Below, in pieces: positions 9,298 to 17,307 of a DNA stretch of 64,000 bases (the stretch's first letter is position 1; the number at the start of each line of letters is the position of its first letter). The stretch is from Jeotgalibacillus sp. R-1-5s-1. GTDB lineage: Bacteria > Bacillota > Bacilli > Bacillales > Jeotgalibacillaceae. The notes below the pieces were generated by a model. It was given only the letters and a program-made list of their open reading frames with translations, had not been told where the DNA came from and ran no database searches. The position numbers were made by a program, and so were the translations under genes. Location of the stretch: contig NZ_SORW01000023.1 of NCBI RefSeq assembly GCF_004405105.1, forward strand, positions 1-64,000, written 5' to 3'.

Positions 9298-9412
9298 GTG
9301 CCGGGACCGTCCGAAGACTCCTGCGGCAGAGAAGCGACAGGTGAGACAGCGTAGCGCAAAGCGCTAGCTGGCTCACCGCGCGGCCGCGGAAAGCGCAGGA
9401 CGGTCCCGGCAC
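9298..9412. repeat. Dispersed palindromic element, copy 2
   Basis: Perfect 15-bp terminal inverted repeats GTGCCGGGACCGTCC (9298-9312) and GGACGGTCCCGGCAC (9398-9412) enclose the conserved GACTCCTGCGGC core. An inner stem GGTGAG/CTCACC is tipped by AGCGC-AAA-GCGCT. It is the best-formed copy in the window and lies in the tdk-prfA gap. Confidence 0.88.
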
Positions 9413-9434
9413 GGTTCTAAAAATATTGAACCTG

Positions 9435-9470
9435 AACGGGTGGGACAACCTCATGTCCCGCCCGTTTTTT
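9435..9470 (+). terminator. Terminator between tdk and prfA
   Basis: AACGGGTGGGACA pairs with TGTCCCGCCCGTT (one wobble) followed by TTTTTT. Confidence 0.88.
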
Positions 9471-9544
9471 AAGGGAATCGCACCCCAAGAAATAATTGTC
9501 CAACCGCCATCCATCGGATATACTATCTAAAGAGGTGAAGAATC

Positions 9545-10627
9545 ATGTTTGATCGTTTACAAGCGGTAGAAGACCGTTATGATAAATTAAATGAATTACT
9601 AAGTGATCCCGAGATCGTCAATGATACAAAAAAGCTGCGTGAGTATTCTAAGGAGCAGTCTGATCTGACGCCAACGGTTGAAGCGTATCGCCGTTATAAA
9701 GAGGTGTCTGAGCAGCATAAAGATGCCAAGGAAATGCTCAATGAAAAGCTTGATGCTGACATGCGCGACATGGTGAAAGAGGAAGTGAATGAGCTTTCTG
9801 CTGAGCTTGAAGAGCTTGAAGATCGACTTCGCGTTCTGTTGCTGCCGAAGGATCCGAATGATGATAAAAACGTAATCATGGAAGTTCGTGGTGCTGCCGG
9901 TGGAGATGAGGCGGCGTTGTTTGCAGGCGATCTTTACCGTATGTACAGCCGTTATGCGGAATCTCAGGGTTGGAAGATTGAAGTGATGGATGCGAGCACG
10001 ACAGGTGTTGGCGGTTATAAGGAAATCACCTTTATGATTAATGGAAACGGTGCTTATTCTAAAATGAAATACGAAAATGGTGCGCACCGCGTTCAGCGTG
10101 TTCCAGAAACGGAATCCGGCGGTCGAATTCATACGTCTACGGCAACCGTTGCCTGTCTTCCTGAGGTGGAAGAAGTGGAAGTGGATATTAATGAAAAAGA
10201 TATCCGCGTAGATACATTTGCTTCGAGTGGACCGGGTGGACAGTCGGTTAATACAACAATGTCTGCTGTACGTCTGACGCATTTACCGACAGGTGTCACG
10301 GTTTCCATGCAGGATGAAAAGTCGCAGATCAAAAATAAAGAAAAAGCGATGAAAATCCTGCGTGCCCGTATTTATGACAAATTCCAGCAGGAGGCGCAGG
10401 CGGAATATGATGCTGTGCGTAAATCTGCGGTAGGAACGGGAGATCGTTCTGAACGTATCCGTACGTATAACTTTCCTCAAAACCGGGTGACGGATCACCG
10501 AATCGGCCTGACGATCCAGAAGCTCGATCAGATTTTGCAGGGTAAAATGGATGAAGTCATTAATGCGCTCATTATGGAAGAGCAATCCGCTAAAATGGAG
10601 TCTATGAATAATGGCGACTCGCTATAA
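9545..10627 (+). CDS. prfA: Peptide chain release factor 1
   Basis: Recognises UAA and UAG stop codons and triggers peptide release. It is 360 residues long. The GGQ loop is at 231-233 in [10 protein letters not shown], and the PxT-type codon-recognition tripeptide PET is at 187-189 in VPETESGGR, which distinguishes RF1 from RF2. The ATG follows AAGAGGTG. Its end overlaps the start of prmC, whose product methylates the GGQ glutamine. Confidence 0.97.
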   Translation: MFDRLQAVEDRYDKLNELLSDPEIVNDTKKLREYSKEQSDLTPTVEAYRRYKEVSEQHKDAKEMLNEKLDADMRDMVKEEVNELSAELEELEDRLRVLLLPKDPNDDKNVIMEVRGAAGGDEAALFAGDLYRMYSRYAESQGWKIEVMDASTTGVGGYKEITFMINGNGAYSKMKYENGAHRVQRVPETESGGRIHTSTATVACLPEVEEVEVDINEKDIRVDTFASSGPGGQSVNTTMSAVRLTHLPTGVTVSMQDEKSQIKNKEKAMKILRARIYDKFQQEAQAEYDAVRKSAVGTGDRSERIRTYNFPQNRVTDHRIGLTIQKLDQILQGKMDEVINALIMEEQSAKMESMNNGDSL

Positions 10628-11474
10628 ACTGTATGAGGCCCTTCAATGGGCTTCTTCTTATTTAGAGGAGCATGATCGTGAGGGTCACGCTGCGGAATTG
10701 CTGCTCAGACACGTCACGAGTCTGAGCCGTTCCGCTTTTTTTGCGGAAATGCGGGAAGAGCTGCAGGATGAACTGTTTAAACAGTTCCAGCAGGCGGTTG
10801 AAGATCATAAAAATGGTGTGCCGGTTCAGCATATTATAGGCTTTGAGGAATTTTACGGCCGATCCTTCGAGGTGAATGGGGATGTGCTTATTCCTAGACC
10901 TGAGACAGAAGAACTGATTTACCATGCGCTGAACAAAGCTGAGCGTCTATTCTACAAAGACCATCCACTACACGCCGTGGATGTAGGCACAGGCAGCAGT
11001 GCGATTGCCGTCACACTGAAGCTTGAACAGCCAGCCTGGAAGGTGACGGCAACTGACCTTTCAGCCGCTGCCCTGAAAACAGCTAAACGAAATGCAGAAA
11101 GACTTGGCGCAAAAGTTGAGTTTCTTGAAGGGGATTTGCTGGAACCGGTTAAGGGCCGCAAAATTGATATCTTTTTATCAAACCCTCCATATATTCCTTA
11201 TGACGATCTGAAAACAATGTCAGACGTCGTAACAGAACACGAGCCTCACCAGGCACTGTTTGCGGATGAAAATGGTTTGATTCTGTACCGGAAAATGTGT
11301 GAGCAGCTCCCCGAGTTGATGAACACTCCGGGGCTGATTGGTTTTGAAGTTGGGGCAGGCCAGGGGGAAATCGTGGCTGAAATGCTGAGAAAAGCGTTTC
11401 CTAACGGGCAGACCGAAGTGATTTTTGATATAAATGGAAAAGATAGAATGGTTTTTTGTGAGCTTCACGTTTAA
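10611..11474 (+). CDS. prmC: Peptide chain release factor N5-glutamine methyltransferase
   Basis: SAM-dependent enzyme that methylates the GGQ glutamine of release factors. It has 287 residues: an N-terminal helical domain, then the Rossmann methyltransferase with DVGTGSSAI (124-132) for SAM and the NPPY motif (191-194) that holds the target glutamine. Its start lies 17 bases inside prfA, so the two are translationally coupled. The stop codon overlaps the -35 element of a sigma-F-like promoter for spoIIR. Confidence 0.95.
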   Translation: MATRYKLYEALQWASSYLEEHDREGHAAELLLRHVTSLSRSAFFAEMREELQDELFKQFQQAVEDHKNGVPVQHIIGFEEFYGRSFEVNGDVLIPRPETEELIYHALNKAERLFYKDHPLHAVDVGTGSSAIAVTLKLEQPAWKVTATDLSAAALKTAKRNAERLGAKVEFLEGDLLEPVKGRKIDIFLSNPPYIPYDDLKTMSDVVTEHEPHQALFADENGLILYRKMCEQLPELMNTPGLIGFEVGAGQGEIVAEMLRKAFPNGQTEVIFDINGKDRMVFCELHV

Positions 11475-11498
11475 ATCATGAAAAATTCGTCCACAATG
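11469..11498 (+). promoter_or_regulatory. Sigma-F-type promoter of spoIIR
   Basis: GTTTA (11469-11473), a 15-bp spacer and GTCCACAATG (11489-11498) fit GYWTA-N15-GGnRAnAHTR with two mismatches in the -10. The same two positions differ in the spoIIQ promoter of this window. spoIIR is a known sigma-F target. The -35 overlaps the prmC stop codon. Confidence 0.65.
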
Positions 11499-11517
11499 CT
11501 TTTAACAAACATTGTGG
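11491..11517 (+). promoter_or_regulatory. Inverted repeat abutting the spoIIR ribosome-binding site
   Basis: CCACAATG (11491-11498) and CATTGTGG (11510-11517) are perfectly complementary. The 3' arm runs into the GGGGGAA Shine-Dalgarno (from 11516). The 5' arm lies within the -10 element, so RNA started at the spoIIR promoter lacks it, while read-through RNA from prmC contains both arms. Confidence 0.6.
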
Positions 11518-11527
11518 GGGAATCAAC

Positions 11528-12094
11528 ATGCTTTATAAAACCATCATTCTTGTAATCATTTTATCTTTTACAGTCGTAATCAAGGCTCATGCTTCCGAAG
11601 AGGATGTGCGGCTCCGTGTGATCGGAAACAGTGATTCCGCTTATGATCAGCAAATCAAACAGGCTCTTTTCTACGAGGTGACGGCAGACTTAAAGCAGCG
11701 TTTCGGAGCAAAGGGACTAACAAAATCAGAAATGACACAATTTCTTCATCTGGAAGCAGGTGTGCTGGAAAGGGAGTACCGGGATGCTTTATATGAAATA
11801 GGTGGAACGAATGAGTTGGAAGTTTCCTTCGAACCCCACACGTTTCCAGATGGGCAGACGTTCCAGACGCTGGTCATAAAAATAGGTGAAGGTAAAGGTC
11901 AAAACTGGTGGTGTGCTCTTTTTCCGGATTTGTGCGGGCAAATTTTGCTTGTGGATGAAAAAGATACAGAGAAAGATCAAGAATGCGAATCGGACTTATC
12001 CCCAGAAAAAAGTCTGTCGAATAACGACATCAAAGTGGAATCATTTATCCTCAACTGGGTTTCAGGGACATGGAACCGCTTAACTGAAAAGTAG
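11528..12094 (+). CDS. spoIIR: Stage II sporulation protein R (SpoIIR)
   Basis: Forespore-made signalling protein secreted into the intermembrane space, where it triggers SpoIIGA to process pro-sigma-E in the mother cell. The 188-residue product has a signal sequence (hydrophobic residues 5-18, AHA cleavage site near residue 22), then the family motif RLRVIGNSDSAYDQQIK and WWCALFPDLC. It is somewhat shorter than the B. subtilis protein, mainly at the C-terminus. A sigma-F-like promoter lies upstream, and no terminator separates it from prmC. Confidence 0.93.
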   Translation: MLYKTIILVIILSFTVVIKAHASEEDVRLRVIGNSDSAYDQQIKQALFYEVTADLKQRFGAKGLTKSEMTQFLHLEAGVLEREYRDALYEIGGTNELEVSFEPHTFPDGQTFQTLVIKIGEGKGQNWWCALFPDLCGQILLVDEKDTEKDQECESDLSPEKSLSNNDIKVESFILNWVSGTWNRLTEK

Positions 12095-12164
12095 TGGATA
12101 ACCTGATTTATTCACATACTTGTGCACAATTTGCGATAAGTTATGCACAATTTGTGGATAAGAA

Positions 12165-12194
12165 TTGTATTCTGTTAATTAAAATCAATATAAT
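12165..12194 (+). promoter_or_regulatory. Candidate sigma-A promoter of ywlC
   Basis: TTGTAT (12165-12170), 18-bp spacer, TATAAT (12189-12194). The -35 abuts the DnaA box at 12153-12161. Confidence 0.6.
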
Positions 12195-12231
12195 ATACTA
12201 ATAACGAGATAAGAATGTTGATAAATCAACA

Positions 12232-12238
12232 TGTCGAA
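12232..12238 (+). promoter_or_regulatory. 0A-box-like site in the ywlC leader
   Basis: TGTCGAA, followed by AA, lies downstream of the predicted ywlC promoter and next to the palindrome GTTGATAAATCAAC (12218-12231). It matches the Spo0A-P heptamer, which is short enough to occur by chance. Confidence 0.4.
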
Positions 12239-12282
12239 AAAAATAGAATGATAAAGAAAAAATAATTTGAGAGGTGATTCAC

Positions 12283-13317
12283 ATGGATACAAAACGATGG
12301 ACTGTGGATAGTGATGTGGATAAAAAAACAGATTATCCACAGCTTGAAGAAGCGGCTCATTTTTTACAGCGTGGCCATGTTGTTGCCTTTCCGACTGAAA
12401 CCGTTTACGGACTTGGAGCTGATGCGACGAGTGATGCAGCTGTTAAGGGTATTTTTGAAGCAAAGGGCCGCCCGTCCGATAATCCACTTATTGTGCACAT
12501 CTCATCGCTGGACGAACTGGATTCATTGGTCGCGGAGGTTACTGACATAGAGGAACAGCTGATGAAGGCTTTCTGGCCAGGACCTTTAACGATTATTTTT
12601 CCTAAAAAAGAAGGTGTTTTTTCCAATCTGGTGACAGCGGATCTGAATTCGGTCGGTATCCGAATGCCGGCTCACCCGGTTGCGCTTGAACTGATCCGTT
12701 TGGCAGGAAAACCGCTTGCAGCGCCGAGTGCGAATACTAGTGGAAAGCCGAGTCCGACAACAGCTGATCATGTTGCAAAGGATCTGACCGGCAGAGTGGC
12801 CGGTATCGTGGATGGTGGGGAGACCGGGGTTGGACTGGAATCAACCGTGATCGATTGCACCGTGTCACCTCCTATGATTCTTCGTCCTGGCGGTGTGTCA
12901 AAAGAGGAAATTGAACGATGCATTGGTGAGGTGGATATCGATCCCTCTCTAAAAAAAGAGGATGCTCCACGGTCGCCGGGAATGAAATATACCCATTATG
13001 CCCCAACTGCCCCGATGTTTCTTGTGAAAGATGCCCGTTCAATACAGGAACACATAAATACTTTTGTGGCGGAAGGTAAAAAAGTAGGCGTACTCGTCAC
13101 ACGTGAAACGGCTGTGAATCTCTCAGCCGATTTTGTGCGTGTATGCGGCTCGAAAACTCAGCTGGATGAAGTGGCAAGACAGCTATACGGAGGTATCCGG
13201 TCATTTAATGACACAGATGCAGATGTCATTTTAGCTGAAACGTATCCCGATGACGGAATCGGAAGAGCGATTATGAATCGCTTAGAGAAAGCGGCAGGAC
13301 AAAAATGGATAGACTGA
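12283..13317 (+). CDS. ywlC: Threonylcarbamoyl-AMP synthase (Sua5/YwlC type)
   Basis: Makes threonylcarbamoyl-AMP from threonine, bicarbonate and ATP for the t6A37 modification of ANN-decoding tRNAs. The 344-residue product has the YrdC domain (VAFPTETVYGLGADA near residue 30, then KGRPSDNPLIVH and APSANTSGKPSPT) and a C-terminal Sua5 domain preceded by SPGMKYTHYAP. I chose ATG at 12283 because GAGAGGTG lies at good spacing; the GTG at 12274 falls inside that Shine-Dalgarno. Three DnaA boxes lie over its first 20 codons. Confidence 0.93.
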   Translation: MDTKRWTVDSDVDKKTDYPQLEEAAHFLQRGHVVAFPTETVYGLGADATSDAAVKGIFEAKGRPSDNPLIVHISSLDELDSLVAEVTDIEEQLMKAFWPGPLTIIFPKKEGVFSNLVTADLNSVGIRMPAHPVALELIRLAGKPLAAPSANTSGKPSPTTADHVAKDLTGRVAGIVDGGETGVGLESTVIDCTVSPPMILRPGGVSKEEIERCIGEVDIDPSLKKEDAPRSPGMKYTHYAPTAPMFLVKDARSIQEHINTFVAEGKKVGVLVTRETAVNLSADFVRVCGSKTQLDEVARQLYGGIRSFNDTDADVILAETYPDDGIGRAIMNRLEKAAGQKWID

Positions 13318-13321
13318 TTTG

Positions 13322-13352
13322 AAAACCCGGAGGCGCATGCTTCCGGGTTTTT
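13322..13352 (+). terminator. Terminator after ywlC
   Basis: AAACCCGGA pairs with TCCGGGTTT around GGCGCATGCT, followed by TTC. Confidence 0.82.
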
Positions 13353-13422
13353 CGTGCTGCGATCCTGATTGGAAAGAGTTTTGGGTGATTTGGATAAAGT
13401 GTGCTAATCGTCCTGACTCTGT

Positions 13423-13533
13423 GAACCTCGTATGAAATTCTCCGAACAAGCTGCCTCATGTTATGAACCTTCGGCGAAAACCTGAGAACCATCAGCGAAA
13501 TGCTGCGAACCTCCTCAAAAATCACGCGAACCT
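13423..13533 (-). repeat. 21-bp phased array, core GAAC(C)
   Basis: GAAC cores begin at 13423, 13444, 13465, 13486, 13507 and 13528, all exactly 21 bp apart. Most are in the context GTGAACCT or GCGAACCT. A second word GCGAAA at 13474 and 13495 keeps the same period. Read on the minus strand the core is GGTTCGC or GGTTCAC, which resembles the TTCGTGAG arrays. It fills the ywlC-mntP gap. Confidence 0.75.
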
Positions 13534-13612
13534 CATACTGCTTCCACAAACCAAACATACTCCGCCTCTTTTACTCATAAAATAAAAAGACATATACAGA
13601 GGGGGTTTCTCG

Positions 13613-14131
13613 TTGGAATTTACGATTTTGCTGGCATTTGCACTTGGGATGGATGCTTTTTCAGCGGGCATTGCCGTTGGCTCCCGTCAGCTTACCTCCA
13701 GGGTTAAATGGGTGGTCAGCATCTTAACAGGTTTTTTACATATTCTTTTACCGTTAATAGGCATGTTCATCGGCGACTATTTACTAAGTACAGTCAACTG
13801 GCTTGGTATCATTTTACTGATCGTCATTGGCAGTCAGATGATTTATGCCGGGTTTAAGAGGAGATCCTCGGAGGATTCAGTCATGTCGTTATTGAAGTGG
13901 CTCGCCTTTTCATTTGCTGTCAGTCTGGATAGTCTGTCTGTTGGCATTACGCTTGGTTTGACTGATATTAATCAGTGGACAGCTGTGCTGCCTTTTGGGA
14001 TTGCGGCTTTTATCCTGACAAGAACAGGATTGGCGCTCGGACAGGTCGTAACATTGACCGCAGGCAGATTCAGCGAGGTGATTGGAGGAAGTATTCTGAT
14101 TGGCCTGGCTATGCGGATGATACAGGGGTGA
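13613..14131 (+). CDS. mntP: Manganese efflux pump MntP
   Basis: Integral membrane protein of 172 residues with six hydrophobic segments and the internal repeat of the MntP family: LGMDAFSAGIAVG near residue 11 and VSLDSLSVGITLG near residue 104, each with the conserved aspartate. It exports excess Mn(II). The start is TTG after GAGGGGG; no nearer ATG exists. It occupies the position of ywlD next to ywlC. No yybP-ykoY riboswitch was recognised upstream. Confidence 0.88.
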   Translation: MEFTILLAFALGMDAFSAGIAVGSRQLTSRVKWVVSILTGFLHILLPLIGMFIGDYLLSTVNWLGIILLIVIGSQMIYAGFKRRSSEDSVMSLLKWLAFSFAVSLDSLSVGITLGLTDINQWTAVLPFGIAAFILTRTGLALGQVVTLTAGRFSEVIGGSILIGLAMRMIQG

Positions 14132-14165
14132 AAACCGGCTGAAATGTGATCAGCCGGTTTTACTT
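14131..14165. terminator. Shared bidirectional terminator of mntP and the acetyltransferase
   Basis: AAAACCGGCTGA (14131-14142) / TCAGCCGGTTTT (14150-14161) forms a 12-bp stem ending in T on one side and A on the other. It overlaps both stop codons of the convergent genes. Confidence 0.88.
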
Positions 14166-14602
14166 TGCCATTTTAACAAAAGATCAGGGAGGTTTTCTTC
14201 ATTATCAGAACCTCTTGCCATGACATCAAAGCCATGTTTAGCGTAAAATGCCTGTGCCTGTGTGTTGACTTCAAATGTATATAGTGAAAGCTCACCGGAA
14301 GACTGCTCTTTGGCCCGGTTTAAAAGCATCTCGCCAATGCCTTTCCCCTGAAAGTCCTTGTGAATATATAACTGGCTGATTTCTTTATCGTTATAGGCGA
14401 TCATGCCGGCAACCTGCTGCCCGGAGATGGCCAGTTCCACCGTAAATTGTTGAAGAAGGATATGATTCAGGAAATACAGCTGATCCTCAAAAGTGTGGAG
14501 CTCGGCCTGGTGAATGGCTTTTTCTTTGCTGTCCCTCCACATCTGGACGGTTTCGTGACCAAAGGATGGATGATAGGGGATGATGGATAATGAGAGGTCC
14601 AA
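14150..14602 (-). CDS. GNAT family N-acetyltransferase
   Basis: Predicted 150-residue acetyl-CoA-dependent acyltransferase. Motif A of the GNAT fold is visible as ISQLYIHKDFQGKGIG near residue 75, followed by LYTFEVNTQAQAFYAKHGF near residue 104. The substrate is unknown. The start is TTG at 14602, seven bases after AGGAGA; no better ATG exists. It is convergent with mntP, shares its terminator, and marks the left edge of the stretch that interrupts the mntP-ywlE order. Confidence 0.85.
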   Translation of the reverse strand: MDLSLSIIPYHPSFGHETVQMWRDSKEKAIHQAELHTFEDQLYFLNHILLQQFTVELAISGQQVAGMIAYNDKEISQLYIHKDFQGKGIGEMLLNRAKEQSSGELSLYTFEVNTQAQAFYAKHGFDVMARGSDNEENLPDLLLKWQSKTG

Positions 14603-14737
14603 ATGGTTATCTCCTTTCTTATCAAATAATCATGGTATGATGACTAAGTATAGCAAAAAGAGGCAAATGAATGAGTAGAAAATAAAATTAAAGCGTTTTC
14701 AAAACAGGGTGGATTTTTACTTCGGCAAGTAGTAAAC

Positions 14738-14748
14738 TTTTAGTAAAA
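14738..14748. promoter_or_regulatory. Operator-like palindrome upstream of galE
   Basis: TTTTAGTAAAA is an 11-bp palindrome with a central G/C. Its right half forms the putative -10 TAAAAT (14744-14749). The same word occurs three times in the sugar-transporter promoter at 18.83-18.90 kb, so both units probably share a regulator. Confidence 0.6.
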
Positions 14749-14773
14749 TATCTAGTGAAAAGGAGTGTTTGTA

Positions 14774-15784
14774 TTGGCGATTTTAGTAACGGGCGGTGCC
14801 GGTTATATCGGAAGTCATGCTGTTTTAGCCTTACAGCGTTTAAATAAAGAGGTGGTTGTGGTGGACAGTCTCCAGACGGGTCATCAGAAATCACTTCAAA
14901 ACGGTGTTCCTTTTTACCAGGGTGACTTAAAGGATGCTGCATTTCTGGATCAGGTATTTACAGCGCACAATATTGAATCGGTGATTCATTTTGCGGCGAA
15001 TTCCCTGGTCGGAGAAAGTATGGAAAACCCATTTAAATACTTTGACAACAATGTTGGTGGAACGCTCAGTCTGTTGACAGCGATGAATAAATATGATGTT
15101 AAAAAAATTGTTTTCTCTTCTACAGCAGCCGTTTACGGTGAACCGGAGTCAGTGCCAATTAAAGAAACAGACCGGACTGAGCCGACGAATCCTTATGGGG
15201 AATCCAAGCTTGCAGTGGAAAAAATGCTGAAATGGGCGGATCAGGCTTATGGGCTTAAATATGCGGTACTCCGCTATTTCAATGTGGCAGGAGCCGACCA
15301 TGAAGGGCTTGTGGGAGAGGATCATCATCCTGAAACCCATCTGATTCCGATTATTTTACAGGTGGCGCTCGGCAAACGGGATGAAATTAAGATATTCGGC
15401 GATGATTACAAGACGGAGGATGGTACTTGTATTCGTGATTATATTCACGTTTCAGATCTGGTGGATGCTCATTTACTGGCACTTGAGAAGATCGGGGAGA
15501 CCGGAGAGAGTAACACCTATAATCTTGGAAACGGCAGCGGATTTAGCGTAAAGGAAGTCATCGAAGCAGCCCGGGCAGTCACCGGACATCCGATCCCTGC
15601 ACTAGTGGAAGCGAGGCGTGCAGGGGATCCGGCTGTATTAATTGCATCCTCTGAAAAAGCACAGACCCAGCTCGGCTGGAAACCGGCTTATACAGATATG
15701 GAAAAAATCATTGAGACAGCATGGAACTGGTTTCAAAAACACCAGGATGGTTACGGACAAAACAGAGGGGGGCATGCATCATGA
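14774..15784 (+). CDS. galE: UDP-glucose 4-epimerase
   Basis: Interconverts UDP-galactose and UDP-glucose in the Leloir pathway. The 336-residue protein has the Rossmann GGAGYIG (7-13), the YxxxK pair Y141/K145 and serines S115-S116 ahead of it, all typical of extended short-chain dehydrogenases. I chose TTG at 14774 because AAGGAG is nine bases upstream and the product begins MAILVTGG, as in B. subtilis; the GTG at 14765 directly abuts the Shine-Dalgarno. Its stop overlaps the galT start (ATGA). Confidence 0.95.
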   Translation: MAILVTGGAGYIGSHAVLALQRLNKEVVVVDSLQTGHQKSLQNGVPFYQGDLKDAAFLDQVFTAHNIESVIHFAANSLVGESMENPFKYFDNNVGGTLSLLTAMNKYDVKKIVFSSTAAVYGEPESVPIKETDRTEPTNPYGESKLAVEKMLKWADQAYGLKYAVLRYFNVAGADHEGLVGEDHHPETHLIPIILQVALGKRDEIKIFGDDYKTEDGTCIRDYIHVSDLVDAHLLALEKIGETGESNTYNLGNGSGFSVKEVIEAARAVTGHPIPALVEARRAGDPAVLIASSEKAQTQLGWKPAYTDMEKIIETAWNWFQKHQDGYGQNRGGHAS

Positions 15785-17307
15785 GCATTGATCTTCAGAT
15801 TGAGCGCCTCCTGCAATTCGGGGTTCAAAAAGCGCTTATTCAGCCTGAGGATAAAGATTATGCAAGAAACCGGATTTTACATGTGCTCAAAAAAGACAGC
15901 ACGGATCAACCGGCAGCACCTGAAGAAAACCTTGATTCTGCAGTGCCGATTCTCAGACAGATCATTGACCTGGCAAAGCAGCAGGAGGAGCTTGGTGTAG
16001 AAACACTGAATGATGAGGACCAGCTTGATGCAGCCTTAATGGATTGTCTGATGCCGCGTCCGTCTGAGGTTCGTCAGACCTTCTCCACTCATTTTCAAAA
16101 GCACCCAGGGCAGGCTACGGATTATTTCTATCAGCTGTCAAAAGACAGTAACTATATCAGGATGGACCGGATTGCGAAAAATGAGCATTGGTACAGCGAG
16201 ACTGAATTTGGGGAGCTTGAAATCACGATTAATCTTTCAAAACCTGAAAAGGACCCGAAAACGATTGCCGCAGAGCGTAATGCTAAAGCTGTGAACTATC
16301 CGCTCTGTTTATTGTGTAAGGAAAATGAGGGGTACGCAGGAAGAATCAATCATCCTGCGCGGCACAATCACCGGATCATTGACCTGAATCTAAACGGGGA
16401 GGCATGGTTTTTCCAATACTCTCCTTACGTTTATTATAACGAGCATGCGATCGTGTTTTCCGAAGACCACCGGCCGATGAAGGTGTCTAAGGAAGGGTTT
16501 GAAAGACTTCTTGCTTTCGTTGAGCAGTTCCCGCATTATTTTGTCGGCTCCAATGCAGATCTGCCTATTGTGGGCGGCTCCATTTTAAGCCATGACCATT
16601 TCCAGGGTGGACGCCATACATTTCCAATGGCAAAAGCGGAGTCCGTGTACAGCTTTGAACTGAGCGGATTTAATCGGGTCGAGGCAGAGGTTGTGAAGTG
16701 GCCGATGTCAGTCATTCGTCTGCGCTCTTCAGACCGTAACATGCTTGCAGAAGCGGGCGGATATATCCTGAATCAATGGAAACAATATTCAGATCCTGAA
16801 GCGGATGTTCTGGCGGAGTCGGCAGGAGAAAAACATAACACGATTACCCCGATTGCCCGGATGAATGATGAACAGTTTGAACTGGATCTCGTCCTGCGAA
16901 ATAACAGAACGACTGAGGAGCATCCACTCGGTTTGTTTCATCCGCACGAAGAGGTTCACGCCATCAAAAAAGAAAATATCGGACTCATTGAGGTCATGGG
17001 ACTGGCTGTACTGCCGGGCAGACTGAAGGAAGAACTTTCAGTACTTGGCGGATATTTAGCATCGGGAGATCTGGACACAATTGAGACTGATGCACGGACA
17101 GCAAAGCATGCAGAGTGGGCGAAAGCACTGGCAGCTGATAAACAGATTAACGCTTCAAACGTTGAAGACATACTGAAGCAGCGTGTCGGAGATATTTTTG
17201 CGACCGTGCTCAGTCATGCAGGTGTATTTAAGCAATCAGAAGCAGGATTACAGGCATTTAAACGCTTCACAAACGAGTTATCTTCTGTGCGAGGTGAAAA
17301 AGTATGA
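15781..17307 (+). CDS. galT: UDP-glucose-hexose-1-phosphate uridylyltransferase (Firmicutes type)
   Basis: Transfers UMP between UDP-glucose and galactose 1-phosphate. The 508-residue length and the SHDHFQGG motif place it in the Firmicutes GalT class rather than the shorter E. coli type. The ATG at 15781 overlaps the galE stop and follows GAGGGGGG. The 3' end overlaps galM by four bases, so galE-galT-galM form a tightly coupled unit. Confidence 0.94.
   Translation: MSIDLQIERLLQFGVQKALIQPEDKDYARNRILHVLKKDSTDQPAAPEENLDSAVPILRQIIDLAKQQEELGVETLNDEDQLDAALMDCLMPRPSEVRQTFSTHFQKHPGQATDYFYQLSKDSNYIRMDRIAKNEHWYSETEFGELEITINLSKPEKDPKTIAAERNAKAVNYPLCLLCKENEGYAGRINHPARHNHRIIDLNLNGEAWFFQYSPYVYYNEHAIVFSEDHRPMKVSKEGFERLLAFVEQFPHYFVGSNADLPIVGGSILSHDHFQGGRHTFPMAKAESVYSFELSGFNRVEAEVVKWPMSVIRLRSSDRNMLAEAGGYILNQWKQYSDPEADVLAESAGEKHNTITPIARMNDEQFELDLVLRNNRTTEEHPLGLFHPHEEVHAIKKENIGLIEVMGLAVLPGRLKEELSVLGGYLASGDLDTIETDARTAKHAEWAKALAADKQINASNVEDILKQRVGDIFATVLSHAGVFKQSEAGLQAFKRFTNELSSVRGEKV

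Larger units (their letters stand above)
12093..12341. promoter_or_regulatory. DnaA-box cluster between spoIIR and ywlC
   Basis: Exact matches to TTATNCACA lie at 12108-12116 (+), 12141-12149 (+), 12153-12161 (-), 12315-12323 (-) and 12333-12341 (+). One-mismatch boxes lie at 12093-12101 (-), 12120-12128 (+) and 12303-12311 (-). Stable DnaA-binding clusters are known in B. subtilis away from oriC, and from memory one of them is at ywlC, so this looks like a conserved cluster. Three boxes lie inside the start of ywlC. Confidence 0.85.

Noticed and set aside
9599-10282. Long minus-strand open frame inside prfA
   Set aside because: It is antisense to a clear, conserved prfA with proper start and motifs; biased codon structure explains the open frame.
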